Below, one piece after another: positions 7,819-16,607 of a stretch of DNA of 64,000 nt; position 1 is the first letter of the stretch; each line of letters begins with the position of its first letter. This DNA comes from Chitinophagales bacterium. GTDB taxonomy: Bacteria > Bacteroidota > Bacteroidia > Chitinophagales > Chitinophagaceae. The notes under the pieces were generated by a model, which was not told the origin of the DNA, did not search any database, and worked only from the letters and a program-made list of their open reading frames with translations. Position numbers and translations under genes: made by a program. Location of the stretch: contig JAFLBN010000004.1 in NCBI GenBank assembly GCA_017303395.1, positions 186,001 through 250,000 on the forward strand, given 5' to 3'.

Positions 7819-9141
7819 ATGAAATTGAAATCTTTACTATTTATTGGTGCATCAGTACTGGGTCTGAATGCAAATGCGCAAACATGGGTTGCAGACTCTG
7901 TGGAAATGGGCGCAGGTTATGCTAATGATGTTTTTTATAGTCTTAAAAACGATTCTATCTCTGCAGCATCAAACGCAAATTGGCACCTGGCATTTCAGAC
8001 ATTGCCACCAATAGGTGCAAATTCTAATGTTTCTATCCTTGCAAACCATGTGGCAGGTAAAGTAAATGTATACTCACTGCACATGAAGGCAAACGGTAAA
8101 TACGGTACAGCGTTAACCAATAGCGATACGGCAGGTAAAATTGCATTATACAATTCAGACACTAGCTGGAACCTTGGTGCTTTCAATCGTATGAATAACC
8201 CAAGCGATCCTTTCGATTTCAGTTGGGGTTCGTATGATGTTACGTCGCACTCTGTATTGGGTGATTCTCTTTATTTGATTACGATTAACAACGATGCTTA
8301 TCAGGTATGGGTGCAAGAATATAAAAGCACGCCTGCAGATAGTATTTCGTATTTAGTACGTATTGCTAAATTTGATGGAACTGCTGACAGGCAAATTCGC
8401 ATATACAGGAAAAACGGGTACACAGACAGAAATTTCGCTTACTATGATGTAGTAAATGATGTTATACGCGATCGTGAGCCAAGCCGTACTTCTTGGGATT
8501 TTGTACTGACACGTGCTATCGAATACGTACCTAATCCTGGTGGAGGCGGTTACAGTCCTTACCCTGTAACAACTGTTCTTACAAACTATGGCGTAACTGT
8601 GGCTGAAGTTAAAGACCTGAATCCATCTACAACAGGTTATGCTACCATGCCATACCTGACAGATATTCATGTTATTGGTTCTGACTGGAAAGTAGCTCCT
8701 GGTGCACCTCCTGCACTTCCATACTGGACAGTAAGAGATTCTTCTCATTACTTCATCAAAACAAAACTTACAAACGAGTACTACCAATTGCACTTTACCA
8801 ACTTCTACGGTACATCTAATGGCCGTGCAGTATTCCAGAAACGTAAACTGGGCGATGTAACATCTGTAAACAATGTAAAATCACCGGTTACTGCATACAG
8901 CATTTATCCAAACCCTGCTACTACTGAAGTGACAGTAATAGTAGATGCTAAAGAAGCTGCAAGCACTATGATATATGTAACTGACATGACGGGCAAAGTG
9001 GTAGACAGATATAATGTAAGCCAGCAAGCAGGCCTGAATGGCTACCGCATCAATACAGGTGCATACGCTAACGGTAATTATCTGATAACAATAGCTACTG
9101 CAGACTGGAAAGTAACAGAAAAACTGAGTGTAGCACACTAA
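7819..9141 (+). CDS. HmuY-like secreted protein with type A T9SS tail
   Basis: The protein has 440 residues with a signal peptide ending NANAQ near residue 20. The body is beta-rich with aromatic motifs such as NWHLAFQT, SWNLGAFN, SWDFVLTR and TNYGVTVAEV. These resemble the HmuY family of outer-surface heme-binding proteins, which are typically encoded just upstream of a TonB receptor, as here. The last 80 residues (SIYPNPATTEVTV, VTDMTGKVVDRY, GNYLITI) form a type A T9SS sorting domain. Known HmuY proteins are lipoproteins, so a T9SS-exported form would be a variant. The family call is by pattern and gene neighbourhood only; a generic T9SS surface protein remains possible. Confidence 0.65.
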   Translation: MKLKSLLFIGASVLGLNANAQTWVADSVEMGAGYANDVFYSLKNDSISAASNANWHLAFQTLPPIGANSNVSILANHVAGKVNVYSLHMKANGKYGTALTNSDTAGKIALYNSDTSWNLGAFNRMNNPSDPFDFSWGSYDVTSHSVLGDSLYLITINNDAYQVWVQEYKSTPADSISYLVRIAKFDGTADRQIRIYRKNGYTDRNFAYYDVVNDVIRDREPSRTSWDFVLTRAIEYVPNPGGGGYSPYPVTTVLTNYGVTVAEVKDLNPSTTGYATMPYLTDIHVIGSDWKVAPGAPPALPYWTVRDSSHYFIKTKLTNEYYQLHFTNFYGTSNGRAVFQKRKLGDVTSVNNVKSPVTAYSIYPNPATTEVTVIVDAKEAASTMIYVTDMTGKVVDRYNVSQQAGLNGYRINTGAYANGNYLITIATADWKVTEKLSVAH

Positions 9142-9175
9142 TAACCATATTTTTAAAAGCGTGGATTGATTGAAG

Positions 9176-9213
9176 AAAAAGTTCGGTTGTTGCAATACAC
9201 AACCGGACTTTTT
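9176..9213 (+). terminator. Terminator or attenuator between HmuY-like and receptor genes
   Basis: A 15-base-pair stem (AAAAAGTTCGGTTGT at 9176-9190 and its mirror at 9199-9213, one G-T wobble) has an eight-base loop and ends in TTTTT. It lies between the two genes of the proposed uptake pair, so partial termination could make the first gene more abundant than the second. Confidence 0.8.
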
Positions 9214-9219
9214 AAACAA

Positions 9220-11505
9220 ATGGAGATTATGTTTTTGAGGATTGTAAATACGATACTGCTGCTTATTCTGACCATTTCTATGGCTGCTGCACAGCAAATA
9301 CGCATTACTGTGTTGGATAAAGAGAATATGCAACCTATATCACTGGCATATGTGAATGTATATTCTGCAAGCAATGCGTTGCAACAAACAGAACAGACAG
9401 ACGTTTTTGGTGTAGCCAGTGTGAAACCTGAAAGCTATCCATGCTACATAGAGGTAGTAACACAAGGCTATGAACGCTATAAACAGTATCATACTACTAC
9501 CCCTGTAAATACCAATCCTACAATTACGCTGATAAAAAAATTCGGTTCGTTGAATGAAGTTGTTGTAACGGGTGTAGGCGAACCGGTAAAAATTAAAAAT
9601 GCGCTTTCTACTTATCAGATTATCACAAAGGCTCAAATCAAATCGCAAGGTGCTGTAACATTGAATGAAGCACTGCGCAACCAATTGAATATGACCATCA
9701 GTAATGATGCTGTATTAGGCTCCAGCATTCGTATGCAGGGCATAGGTGGTGATAAAGTGAAAATACTTATTGATGGTATGCCCATGAATGGACGTGAAGG
9801 TGGTAACATCAATCTGTCGCAGATCAACATGAACAATGTTGAACGTATAGAAGTAATACAAGGGCCTATGAGCGTAGCATATGGTGCAGATGCCATAGCT
9901 GGCGTTATCAACGTAATCACCAAAAAAGATGGAAAACGGATTGGTGGCAACATCAATACCTATTACGAGTCTGTAGGCAAGTATAATGCAGATGCATCAT
10001 TTACCTACAAGCTGAAAGAACGCCACCAGTTTTCTATTGGCGGCGGACGCAACTTTTTTGATGGTGAAAAAAATATTGATGAGCCTGAAAGCTATGGTGG
10101 AAATATAATAAATACACAACGTGCCTACTACTTCAAGCCTGTAGAGCAATACATTGGTAATTTTGCGTACCGCTACACTACACCTTCTTTATTTAATCTG
10201 CGCTTTTCTTCAGACTTTGTAAAAGACATAGTAACGAACAAAGGAAGCCTGCAGGCATGGGATCCGTGGTCGTGTTACGCATTCGATGAATACTACTATA
10301 CGACACGTTCTATGAACAGGCTGTCTGCAGATGGTAAAATAGGAAAATCGGGCAGATGGCAAAGCCAGAATAGCTATAATGTATACTATCGTATCAGAAA
10401 CAGGTACAGAAAGGATATGGTTACTCTGAACGAGGATTTGACACATGGCTTAGGCGATCAGGATACTACGCTATCAGAATACTATACATTCAGAAGCAAT
10501 TATATCAATACAATTGGCCTGTTGCAATATACTGTGGGCTATGATGTGAATATGGAATTCATCAAAAGCCTGAAAGTAGACTCCGGCATTCCAAAACAAA
10601 TACAGGACTACGCATTATACGCCAATCTTTCTTATCCGCTTATTAAAGACAAGCTGACTGCACAAGGTGGTTTCCGCGGCTCTTATAATACGATGTACAA
10701 AACACCTGTTACACCAGCCATTAATTTGCTGTTTACACCTAAGAAAAACATTCAGGTACGTGCATCGTATACAAAAGGTTACAGGGCACCTTCGCTGAAA
10801 GAATTGTACCTGCACTTCTTTGATGCTAACCACCGCATACAGGGCAATCCGGATATTAAACCTGAAAACAGTAATCATATTCAATTGTCAGCATCTTATC
10901 AGGCATACGAAAACAAAGCAGATTATCTGCAATTCAGTTTCAGCAGTAATTATAACGAGGTGAATAACGGTATTGCTTTGGTTCCTCTTCGCCCAGAAGA
11001 CTCTACAAGCATCGATTATCAATATGGCAATATCAATCACTTGTCAAACCTGATAAACACATTCCAGATAGACGGGCAATGGAATAACTTTCATCTGCAA
11101 ACAGGTGTTGCTTATGCATATACTTTTGAAGAAAAAGGCAACTACAATGCATTCGGTTCTATGGAAGCAAATGCTATGCTTCAATATGCATGGAGGAAAA
11201 CTGCTACCAACTTCAACATCTATTATAAATTCAGCAGCGAACAACCTATGCTCATAACAGGGATAGATGGCTCTGTATCATACAATGGCAGGCAAGGAGC
11301 GCTTAGTATGGTAGATGTATCTGCAGAAAAACGTTTGTATAAAAACAAAGTACAAATTGTTGCAGGTATAAAAAATCTGTTGAATGTAGACCGCAGGCAA
11401 ACTTCCGGCCTGATAAGTGGTGGTGGCAGCCATTCAGGCGGCAGTGCTACCAATTTCTTTATGCCGCGCAGCTTCTTTACATCGCTGCACTTTACAATAG
11501 ATTAA
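9220..11505 (+). CDS. TonB-dependent outer membrane receptor (HmuR/heme-type candidate)
   Basis: About 761 residues. A signal peptide (ending MAAAQ) is followed by a carboxypeptidase-regulatory-like Ig domain (about 28-105), then the plug (VVVTGVGEPVKIKNA onward, with ILIDGMPMNGREG and VIQGPMSVAYGADAIAGVINV), then a 22-strand barrel. It imports a ligand with energy from TonB. Barrel residues YRAPSLKELY ... GNPDIKPE resemble the FRAP and NPNL boxes of heme receptors, with two histidines (LHFF, ANHRI) between them. The start is placed at 9220, with 9229 an alternative. An earlier TTG at 9166 would put the first codons inside the hairpin at 9176-9213. The gene pairs with the upstream HmuY-like gene. 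Substrate is inferred; a BtuB-like role is the main alternative. Confidence 0.85.
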   Translation: MEIMFLRIVNTILLLILTISMAAAQQIRITVLDKENMQPISLAYVNVYSASNALQQTEQTDVFGVASVKPESYPCYIEVVTQGYERYKQYHTTTPVNTNPTITLIKKFGSLNEVVVTGVGEPVKIKNALSTYQIITKAQIKSQGAVTLNEALRNQLNMTISNDAVLGSSIRMQGIGGDKVKILIDGMPMNGREGGNINLSQINMNNVERIEVIQGPMSVAYGADAIAGVINVITKKDGKRIGGNINTYYESVGKYNADASFTYKLKERHQFSIGGGRNFFDGEKNIDEPESYGGNIINTQRAYYFKPVEQYIGNFAYRYTTPSLFNLRFSSDFVKDIVTNKGSLQAWDPWSCYAFDEYYYTTRSMNRLSADGKIGKSGRWQSQNSYNVYYRIRNRYRKDMVTLNEDLTHGLGDQDTTLSEYYTFRSNYINTIGLLQYTVGYDVNMEFIKSLKVDSGIPKQIQDYALYANLSYPLIKDKLTAQGGFRGSYNTMYKTPVTPAINLLFTPKKNIQVRASYTKGYRAPSLKELYLHFFDANHRIQGNPDIKPENSNHIQLSASYQAYENKADYLQFSFSSNYNEVNNGIALVPLRPEDSTSIDYQYGNINHLSNLINTFQIDGQWNNFHLQTGVAYAYTFEEKGNYNAFGSMEANAMLQYAWRKTATNFNIYYKFSSEQPMLITGIDGSVSYNGRQGALSMVDVSAEKRLYKNKVQIVAGIKNLLNVDRRQTSGLISGGGSHSGGSATNFFMPRSFFTSLHFTID

Positions 11506-11528
11506 TATTATTGCACTATACATAATCA

Positions 11529-11570
11529 ATGTCGGGAAAATGCGCAGGCAATTCCCGACATTTGTGTTTT
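11529..11570 (+). terminator. Terminator of the TonB receptor gene
   Basis: A perfect 10-base inverted repeat ATGTCGGGAA (11529-11538) / TTCCCGACAT (11552-11561) is followed by TTGTGTTTT. The in-frame ATG at 11529 is part of this stem, so the ABC gene must start at the later ATG, 11571. Confidence 0.75.
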
Positions 11571-13352
11571 ATGAAAAGCCTTGCCGCGCTGAATAAGTAT
11601 TTTGTCCGCTACAAATGGCGCTTGCTATCGGGTATATTCTTTGTTGCCATCTCCAACCTGTTTGCTGTTGTTTCGCCAACCGTAGTACGCGATGTACTGG
11701 ACAAGGTGCAGCAAAGTATCGACCAGTACCACAAGCTGACAGATGTGGTCGCAATGGGAAAGGTAGAGGCAGACATATTTAAGCTGGTATTGCTGAACGG
11801 ATTGCTGTTGCTGGGGCTTGCACTGGCGCGTGGCGTGTTTATGTTCTTTATGCGGCAGACAATTATTGTAATGAGCCGCCACATAGAGTACGACCAGAAG
11901 AACGAAGTGTATCAGCACTATCAGCAACTGCACACACAGTTTTACAAAACGCACTTTACCGGCGATTTGATGAACCGTATTGCTGAAGATGTATCGCGCG
12001 TGCGGATGTACACGGGGCCATCGCTTATGTATAGCATCAACCTGATAGTACTGAGCATTATGTGTATATGGGGCATGCTGCGTGTGAACCCGACACTGAC
12101 TTTGTATGTTATAGCACCGCTACCGCTGCTGGCCATCTGTATATATATTGTCAACAGTATCATCTTCCGCAAGAGCGAGAAGATACAGGCACAGCTTAGC
12201 GAGCTGACAACTACAGCACAGGAATCTTATTCGGGTATCAGGGTTATCAAATCTTTTGTACAGGAAAAGAACATGCTGGGCTTCTTCTTCAATACATCTG
12301 AAAACTACAGAAAGAGTGCAGTGAACCTATCGCTGACAGAAGCTATCTACTTCCCGTCTATGAACCTGTTCATAGGACTGAGCATGCTCAGTACAGTATT
12401 AATAGGCGGTTACTACGCCATCAACGGCGATATAACGGTTGGTAATATTGCAGAGTTTGTATTGTACATCAACCTGCTGATGTTCCCGATATCCAGCATT
12501 GGCTGGGTGGCATCTATGGTGCAGCGTGCAGGTGCATCGCAAAAGCGCATCAACGAGTTTCTGCAAACAGATTCGGACATCAAAGATGCGCCAGATGCTA
12601 TCAGCAAAACCATTGAAGGTAATATCCATTTCAAACACATCAGCTTTACATACCCGCATACGGGCATACAGGCGTTGAAGGATTTTGATGTAGAGATAAA
12701 AGCGGGACAGAAGATTGCTATCATTGGTAAAACAGGTTCGGGCAAATCTACACTGGCACATATGCTGCTGCGTATGTACGACCCTACGAGTGGCGAAGTG
12801 TTGATAGACGGTGTTGCTGCAAATAGATATCAGCTACAAAACCTGCGCTCGCAAATAGCATATGCGCCACAAGAGGCATACCTCTTTTCTGATACGGTGT
12901 ATAACAATATCAAGTTTGGTAGCGAGTGGGCAACAGAGGCAGATGTAAAGAACGCTGCACGCATGGCCGATTTGCAAAAAGATATTGATACACTGACCCA
13001 TGGTTACGAAACTATGATTGGTGAGCGTGGTGTCATGTTATCGGGCGGGCAAAAGCAACGCATGGTACTGGCAAGGGCGTTACTGAAAAACAGTAAGATA
13101 TTGCTGATGGATGAATCGCTATCGGCAGTAGATACACAAACAGAACAAACGATACTAAACAATCTGCAGGGTTATCTGCAAAACAAAACTACCATTGTTA
13201 TCACCCACCGCATATTTACCAGCTGGAATTTTGATAATATACTGGTACTGGAAGACGGTGGCATTACAGAACATGGTACCCATAGCCAATTGATGGCACT
13301 GAACGGCAAGTACGCAGCACTATACAGGCATCAGACAGAAACTGATAAATAG
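11571..13352 (+). CDS. ABC exporter, fused permease and ATPase (MsbA/MdlB type)
   Basis: The 593-residue product has six transmembrane segments (about 1-310) followed by an ATPase domain. It is a half-size exporter that should work as a dimer in the inner membrane. Visible ATPase motifs are Walker A GKTGSGKST (from about residue 386), the signature LSGGQKQR (from about 490), Walker B ILLMDES with Glu515, and the switch histidine in ITHR. The substrate could be lipid, peptide or drug; sequence alone does not decide. The start at 11571 is chosen because the preceding ATG lies in the terminator of the upstream gene. The gene ends one base before the convergent 2H phosphoesterase gene with no hairpin between them. 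Confidence 0.92.
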   Translation: MKSLAALNKYFVRYKWRLLSGIFFVAISNLFAVVSPTVVRDVLDKVQQSIDQYHKLTDVVAMGKVEADIFKLVLLNGLLLLGLALARGVFMFFMRQTIIVMSRHIEYDQKNEVYQHYQQLHTQFYKTHFTGDLMNRIAEDVSRVRMYTGPSLMYSINLIVLSIMCIWGMLRVNPTLTLYVIAPLPLLAICIYIVNSIIFRKSEKIQAQLSELTTTAQESYSGIRVIKSFVQEKNMLGFFFNTSENYRKSAVNLSLTEAIYFPSMNLFIGLSMLSTVLIGGYYAINGDITVGNIAEFVLYINLLMFPISSIGWVASMVQRAGASQKRINEFLQTDSDIKDAPDAISKTIEGNIHFKHISFTYPHTGIQALKDFDVEIKAGQKIAIIGKTGSGKSTLAHMLLRMYDPTSGEVLIDGVAANRYQLQNLRSQIAYAPQEAYLFSDTVYNNIKFGSEWATEADVKNAARMADLQKDIDTLTHGYETMIGERGVMLSGGQKQRMVLARALLKNSKILLMDESLSAVDTQTEQTILNNLQGYLQNKTTIVITHRIFTSWNFDNILVLEDGGITEHGTHSQLMALNGKYAALYRHQTETDK

Positions 13353-13353
13353 G

Positions 13354-13917
13354 TTAGAATAGCGACTGCTGAATACCCATGTCTTTGGGCTGATTGAGGA
13401 ACGGATATTCATCAACTATATCATAGTGATTCAGCTCTTCATTAAACTTTCTTAGTACTACACTACCGATTTTAAACTTCAGGCTGATGCGTGTAATTAG
13501 TTCGCCTGCTATATACATTTCCTTATCGCTCAAACCCTTACCGATAGTGATGTGTGGAAGCCTGTTCTTAGCTGTATTCTTAATTGGTAATTCATGAAAA
13601 TCAGTTATGATTTTTACCACCTTTGTTTTAGAATCCTCATCGGGTAATATGCAGAATGTACCATGATGGAATTTCATCAATTCATTGAAACATACACTTA
13701 TCTCCGGCAAGCGCCTGGCTATCTTTTCGATATGCTCTTTTACATTGGGCAAAGCATATTCATTACTCAGTTCAAACTCACTCACAGTAATATGCGCTAT
13801 AGAGTTGACAGCATTGTACCAACCAATGGCTTCTTTCAATTGGTTTTTGCAAGCCTCTACTTTTCTGACAACATCGGCGTCAGGAATAATAGCTATTGAA
13901 TACAGGGATACGCTCAT
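13354..13917 (-). CDS. 2H phosphoesterase / 2'-5' RNA ligase (LigT-like) protein
   Basis: A 187-residue cytoplasmic protein with the two HxT signatures of the 2H phosphoesterase superfamily: His42-Ile-Thr44 in AHITVSEFE and His122-Ile-Thr124 in PHITIGKG. Members hydrolyse or ligate 2',5' or cyclic phosphodiester bonds in RNA or nucleotides; the actual substrate here is unknown. The start is set at the ATG at 13917 because the longer frame uses a TTG and adds only five residues. A terminator (13943-13969) separates it from the M28 gene upstream on the same strand. It converges on the ABC exporter with almost no spacer. Confidence 0.8.
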   Translation of the reverse strand: MSVSLYSIAIIPDADVVRKVEACKNQLKEAIGWYNAVNSIAHITVSEFELSNEYALPNVKEHIEKIARRLPEISVCFNELMKFHHGTFCILPDEDSKTKVVKIITDFHELPIKNTAKNRLPHITIGKGLSDKEMYIAGELITRISLKFKIGSVVLRKFNEELNHYDIVDEYPFLNQPKDMGIQQSLF

Positions 13918-13942
13918 ACAACAGGCACGCAATTTACAAATA

Positions 13943-13969
13943 AAAAAGCCCGGTGTACCCGGGCCTTTT
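13943..13969 (-). terminator. Terminator of the PDZ-containing M28 gene
   Basis: A GCCCGG (13948-13953) / CCGGGC (13959-13964) stem is flanked by A and T runs. Read on the minus strand it ends in TTTTTTA and lies 18 bases after the M28 stop at 13987. Confidence 0.75.
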
Positions 13970-13986
13970 AACTAAATAATATCCGT

Positions 13987-15636
13987 TTATTTATTGCTTG
14001 TAAATTCTATTGGAAGTGATAGTTCCTTACCGTCGCGCATCACTTTCACTTGAGTTTTATCGCCTTCGGCAAATTTGCCAAGTGCTTCCATATAAGTTTG
14101 CATACCTGTTATTTTATACTCTCCCAATTGCAGGATGATGTCACCACCTTTCATACCGGCTTTCTGTGCAGGTTTATTATCCGTAACACCGTCTATACGC
14201 ACACCACCATCCTGGTAAGAATAGTCGGGCATTACACCCAATGTTACTTTGAATCTTACTTTACCAACAGTTGATTGTTTAGTTGGTGTAAACGCAGGCT
14301 TCGGTTCTTTTTCCATCTTGCCAACTACATCGTAAATATAGTTTTGCAACATAGCCTGCCCTTTGTAGTTTATCTTGTCTGCATCATCGCTTGGCTTGTG
14401 GTAGTCTGTATGCAGCCCTGTGAAGAAGAAAAGCACAGGAATATTCTGATAATAGAAAGAGCTATGATCTGACGGACCAACACCGGCACTATCATACGTT
14501 ATTTTGAATGCAGGATTGTTCTTATCTATCATCTTGCCCCATATAGGTGATGTACCGATACCACCTACCGTCAGCGCATGTGTGCTATCATTCAGCCTGC
14601 CCACCATATCCATATTTATCATGTAGGCAATCTTTGTGCTGTCCAGCTTTTCTTCTTTTACGATAGCTTTAGAACCCAGCAGGCCCAGCTCTTCGCCAGA
14701 GAAGTGCAGCAACAGATAGTTGTAGTGTTTCAGATTGCTGTTTTTGATTTTCGCACCCAGTTGCATCAGTGCTACAGTACCACTTGCATTATCATCTGCA
14801 CCATTATGTATCTGTCCGTCCTTCTTTGCATGCAGGCTATTGCCATCTTCACCATGGCCCAAGTGGTCGTAGTGCGCACCCAATACTACCGTGTATTTCG
14901 CACCATTATCTATATAAGCAGCAAGGTTAGTACCCGTCATCTCGGCCTTCTTCAGCACTATCATCATATCTACAGCAACACTACCCTCGCGGTTTTCTAC
15001 ATATTTCTGATAGCCTTTGTGCAGCATCATAGCAACAGGGATATCCAATGCTTCGTAGTCTGATTTCTTATTGAATTCAGGTGTGTATTTAGCACCATAG
15101 CTATCATAAAACAATACAGCAGTAGCCCCTTGCTTTGCCGCATCTTTTGCTTTTTCGTACGCTACTTTTTCCCAATCGAAGTGTGCATCTTTTGCTTCGT
15201 CTGCATCTGCAAAAAGCGGCATCATCCAGATGTTGCCATGCTCCAGTACACCGGGCAATGCATCGCCATTGGCACGCTTGCTGTTAACGCTGAATGGTAA
15301 AGGGAATATCTCTTCAAGGTCTGTAACCTTCTTACCATTGATGCTGATGCTTGTCAATGGCATTATTTCTTTACCACTTATAAAAGTGAAAGGATAGCGA
15401 TAGTTGCCTTTGTAAGCAGGTATACCGTTTTGTGTATAATAGTTGATGATGTATTCGGCTGCTTTCTTTTCACCAGCAGTACCTGTGCGGCGTCCTTCCA
15501 GTTCATCTGAAGCCAGATAACCAATTTGCTTTTTCAGTTCTTTGATTGTCTTCTTATCCTTAGCAAAAGAAGTATTGGTAATGAACAGTGGTGCAAGTAC
15601 TGCCATTGCCGAAGCAAGAAAAATTCTCATTCCCAT
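13987..15636 (-). CDS. Exported M28 zinc peptidase with PA and C-terminal PDZ domains
   Basis: About 549 residues. After a signal peptide (MRIFLASAMAVLAPLF..., processed near residue 22-25), the M28 core is interrupted by a PA-like insert (about 120-255). The zinc ligand motifs are all present: HYDHLGHG, ADDNASG, GEELGLLGS, MDMVGR and HTDYHKPSDD. A PDZ domain occupies about the last 90 residues (GGVRIDGVTDNKPAQKAGMKGGDIILQLG), which usually binds peptide C-termini. The start is the ATG at 15636 or 15630; the longer frame to 15735 runs back through the terminator of scpB. This is the second M28 enzyme in the window and has a different architecture from the one at 3454. Confidence 0.9.
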   Translation of the reverse strand: MGMRIFLASAMAVLAPLFITNTSFAKDKKTIKELKKQIGYLASDELEGRRTGTAGEKKAAEYIINYYTQNGIPAYKGNYRYPFTFISGKEIMPLTSISINGKKVTDLEEIFPLPFSVNSKRANGDALPGVLEHGNIWMMPLFADADEAKDAHFDWEKVAYEKAKDAAKQGATAVLFYDSYGAKYTPEFNKKSDYEALDIPVAMMLHKGYQKYVENREGSVAVDMMIVLKKAEMTGTNLAAYIDNGAKYTVVLGAHYDHLGHGEDGNSLHAKKDGQIHNGADDNASGTVALMQLGAKIKNSNLKHYNYLLLHFSGEELGLLGSKAIVKEEKLDSTKIAYMINMDMVGRLNDSTHALTVGGIGTSPIWGKMIDKNNPAFKITYDSAGVGPSDHSSFYYQNIPVLFFFTGLHTDYHKPSDDADKINYKGQAMLQNYIYDVVGKMEKEPKPAFTPTKQSTVGKVRFKVTLGVMPDYSYQDGGVRIDGVTDNKPAQKAGMKGGDIILQLGEYKITGMQTYMEALGKFAEGDKTQVKVMRDGKELSLPIEFTSNK

Positions 15637-15648
15637 GATTTGAAGCAG

Positions 15649-15656
15649 CAAAATTA
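15649..15656 (-). promoter_or_regulatory. -7 box TAATTTTG before PDZ-M28 gene
   Basis: An exact TAnnTTTG match on the minus strand, 12-18 bases before the candidate ATGs at 15636 and 15630. The leader would be very short and no -33 TTG is clear. Confidence 0.35.
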
Positions 15657-15700
15657 TACCATTTGCAATAGGTTTAGTTCTATTAACAGGAAAATAAGGC

Positions 15701-15733
15701 AATAAAAAGCCCCGTACTTCAACAGTACAGGGC
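15701..15733 (-). terminator. Terminator of scpB
   Basis: The arms GCCCCGTACT (15709-15718) and AGTACAGGGC (15724-15733) pair with one mismatch. On the minus strand the stem is followed by TTTTTATT. It lies 25 bases after the scpB stop. Confidence 0.85.
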
Positions 15734-15758
15734 ATGATATAGTTTGTAATGGATTGTA

Positions 15759-16430
15759 TTATCCTTCAGAACCCTGCTCCAGGCCCGGTTCGTTGTTTTC
15801 TTCGTGTACGATGGTGCCATCTGCAGCCACCAGCATTTGTGCTTCGTCTTCAGGCATTGCTTCCGACGCATCTGTAGGCAGTACAATCTCTATATTTGTA
15901 ATGTCTTTCAGGTTTGGCAATTCGCCCGAATTGTTGATACCCAGATAATCCATAAAGTTTTTAGACGTAGCATAGGTAAGCGGCTTGCCTACCATGTTTT
16001 CGTTACGACCAGTGATAACAATCAGGTCTTTTTCCAGCAGTTTCTGGATGGAATAGTCTGCACTTACACCACGGATAAACTCGATTTCTGCTTTAGTAAT
16101 CGGTTGTTTGTAGGCGATGATGGCCAGTGTTTCCATTGCAGCAGTAGACAGCTTTTTGATGTGCTTATCGCCATTCAGCTGCAATACTGTCTTGTGGTAT
16201 GCTTTTTTGGTAAGGAATTGGTAGCCACCACCTGCTTCCCTCAGTTGGAAAGGGTAGTATGGTGCTTCATATTTTTCACGGATAGCTTCTATACAAGTAG
16301 CTACGCGGTCTCCTTCTATAATTTCTTCCAGTGCTGTGCTCAGCATATCTGTCATCTCCATCAACGTAATCGGACGGTCGCTGGCAAATATGATAGCTTC
16401 TACGTGCGGCATTAATTGTTCGATATCCAT
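15759..16430 (-). CDS. scpB: Segregation and condensation protein B
   Basis: A 223-residue cytoplasmic protein of the ScpB family, which joins ScpA and SMC in the bacterial condensin complex that compacts and separates chromosomes. Two winged-helix regions are visible: the first around IEAIIFASDRPIT, the second around ETLAIIAYKQPITKAEIEFIRGV. The last 35 residues are an acidic, low-complexity tail. The start is set at 16430 by the strong upstream AGGAGG; the longer frame adds 39 unlikely residues. scpA is not adjacent, although the two are neighbours in many bacteria. The gene sits between its own terminator and that of the nuo operon, so it is transcribed alone. Confidence 0.92.
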   Translation of the reverse strand: MDIEQLMPHVEAIIFASDRPITLMEMTDMLSTALEEIIEGDRVATCIEAIREKYEAPYYPFQLREAGGGYQFLTKKAYHKTVLQLNGDKHIKKLSTAAMETLAIIAYKQPITKAEIEFIRGVSADYSIQKLLEKDLIVITGRNENMVGKPLTYATSKNFMDYLGINNSGELPNLKDITNIEIVLPTDASEAMPEDEAQMLVAADGTIVHEENNEPGLEQGSEG

Positions 16431-16435
16431 ATAAT

Positions 16436-16441
16436 CCTCCT
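16436..16441 (-). promoter_or_regulatory. Strong Shine-Dalgarno AGGAGG before scpB
   Basis: AGGAGG on the minus strand lies five bases before the ATG at 16430. Such sites are rare in this window and in Bacteroidota generally, and this one fixes the scpB start. Confidence 0.75.
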
Positions 16442-16560
16442 TTACTGGTACACACCGAAAATAAAACAGATTGCAGTTCCAACCCCGAAAAGAAATACAC
16501 AAGTGTGGGTAAAAACTAACACTATAAAGGTACAGGTAATGCTGCAAAAGGGCTGTTAAA

Positions 16561-16587
16561 TAAGAAAGCCCCGATAAACGGGGCTTT
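16561..16587 (-). terminator. Terminator of the nuo operon
   Basis: A perfect nine-base-pair stem AAAGCCCCG (16565-16573) / CGGGGCTTT (16579-16587) has an ATAAA loop. On the minus strand it is followed by CTTATTT. It lies 20 bases after the nuoN stop and ends the 13.6 kb operon. Confidence 0.9.
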
Positions 16588-16607
16588 GCAAGTATAATAA
16601 AGTATTT

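Noticed and set aside
11529-11570. Longer start for the ABC exporter
   Set aside because: The codons fall in the terminator stem of the upstream receptor gene.
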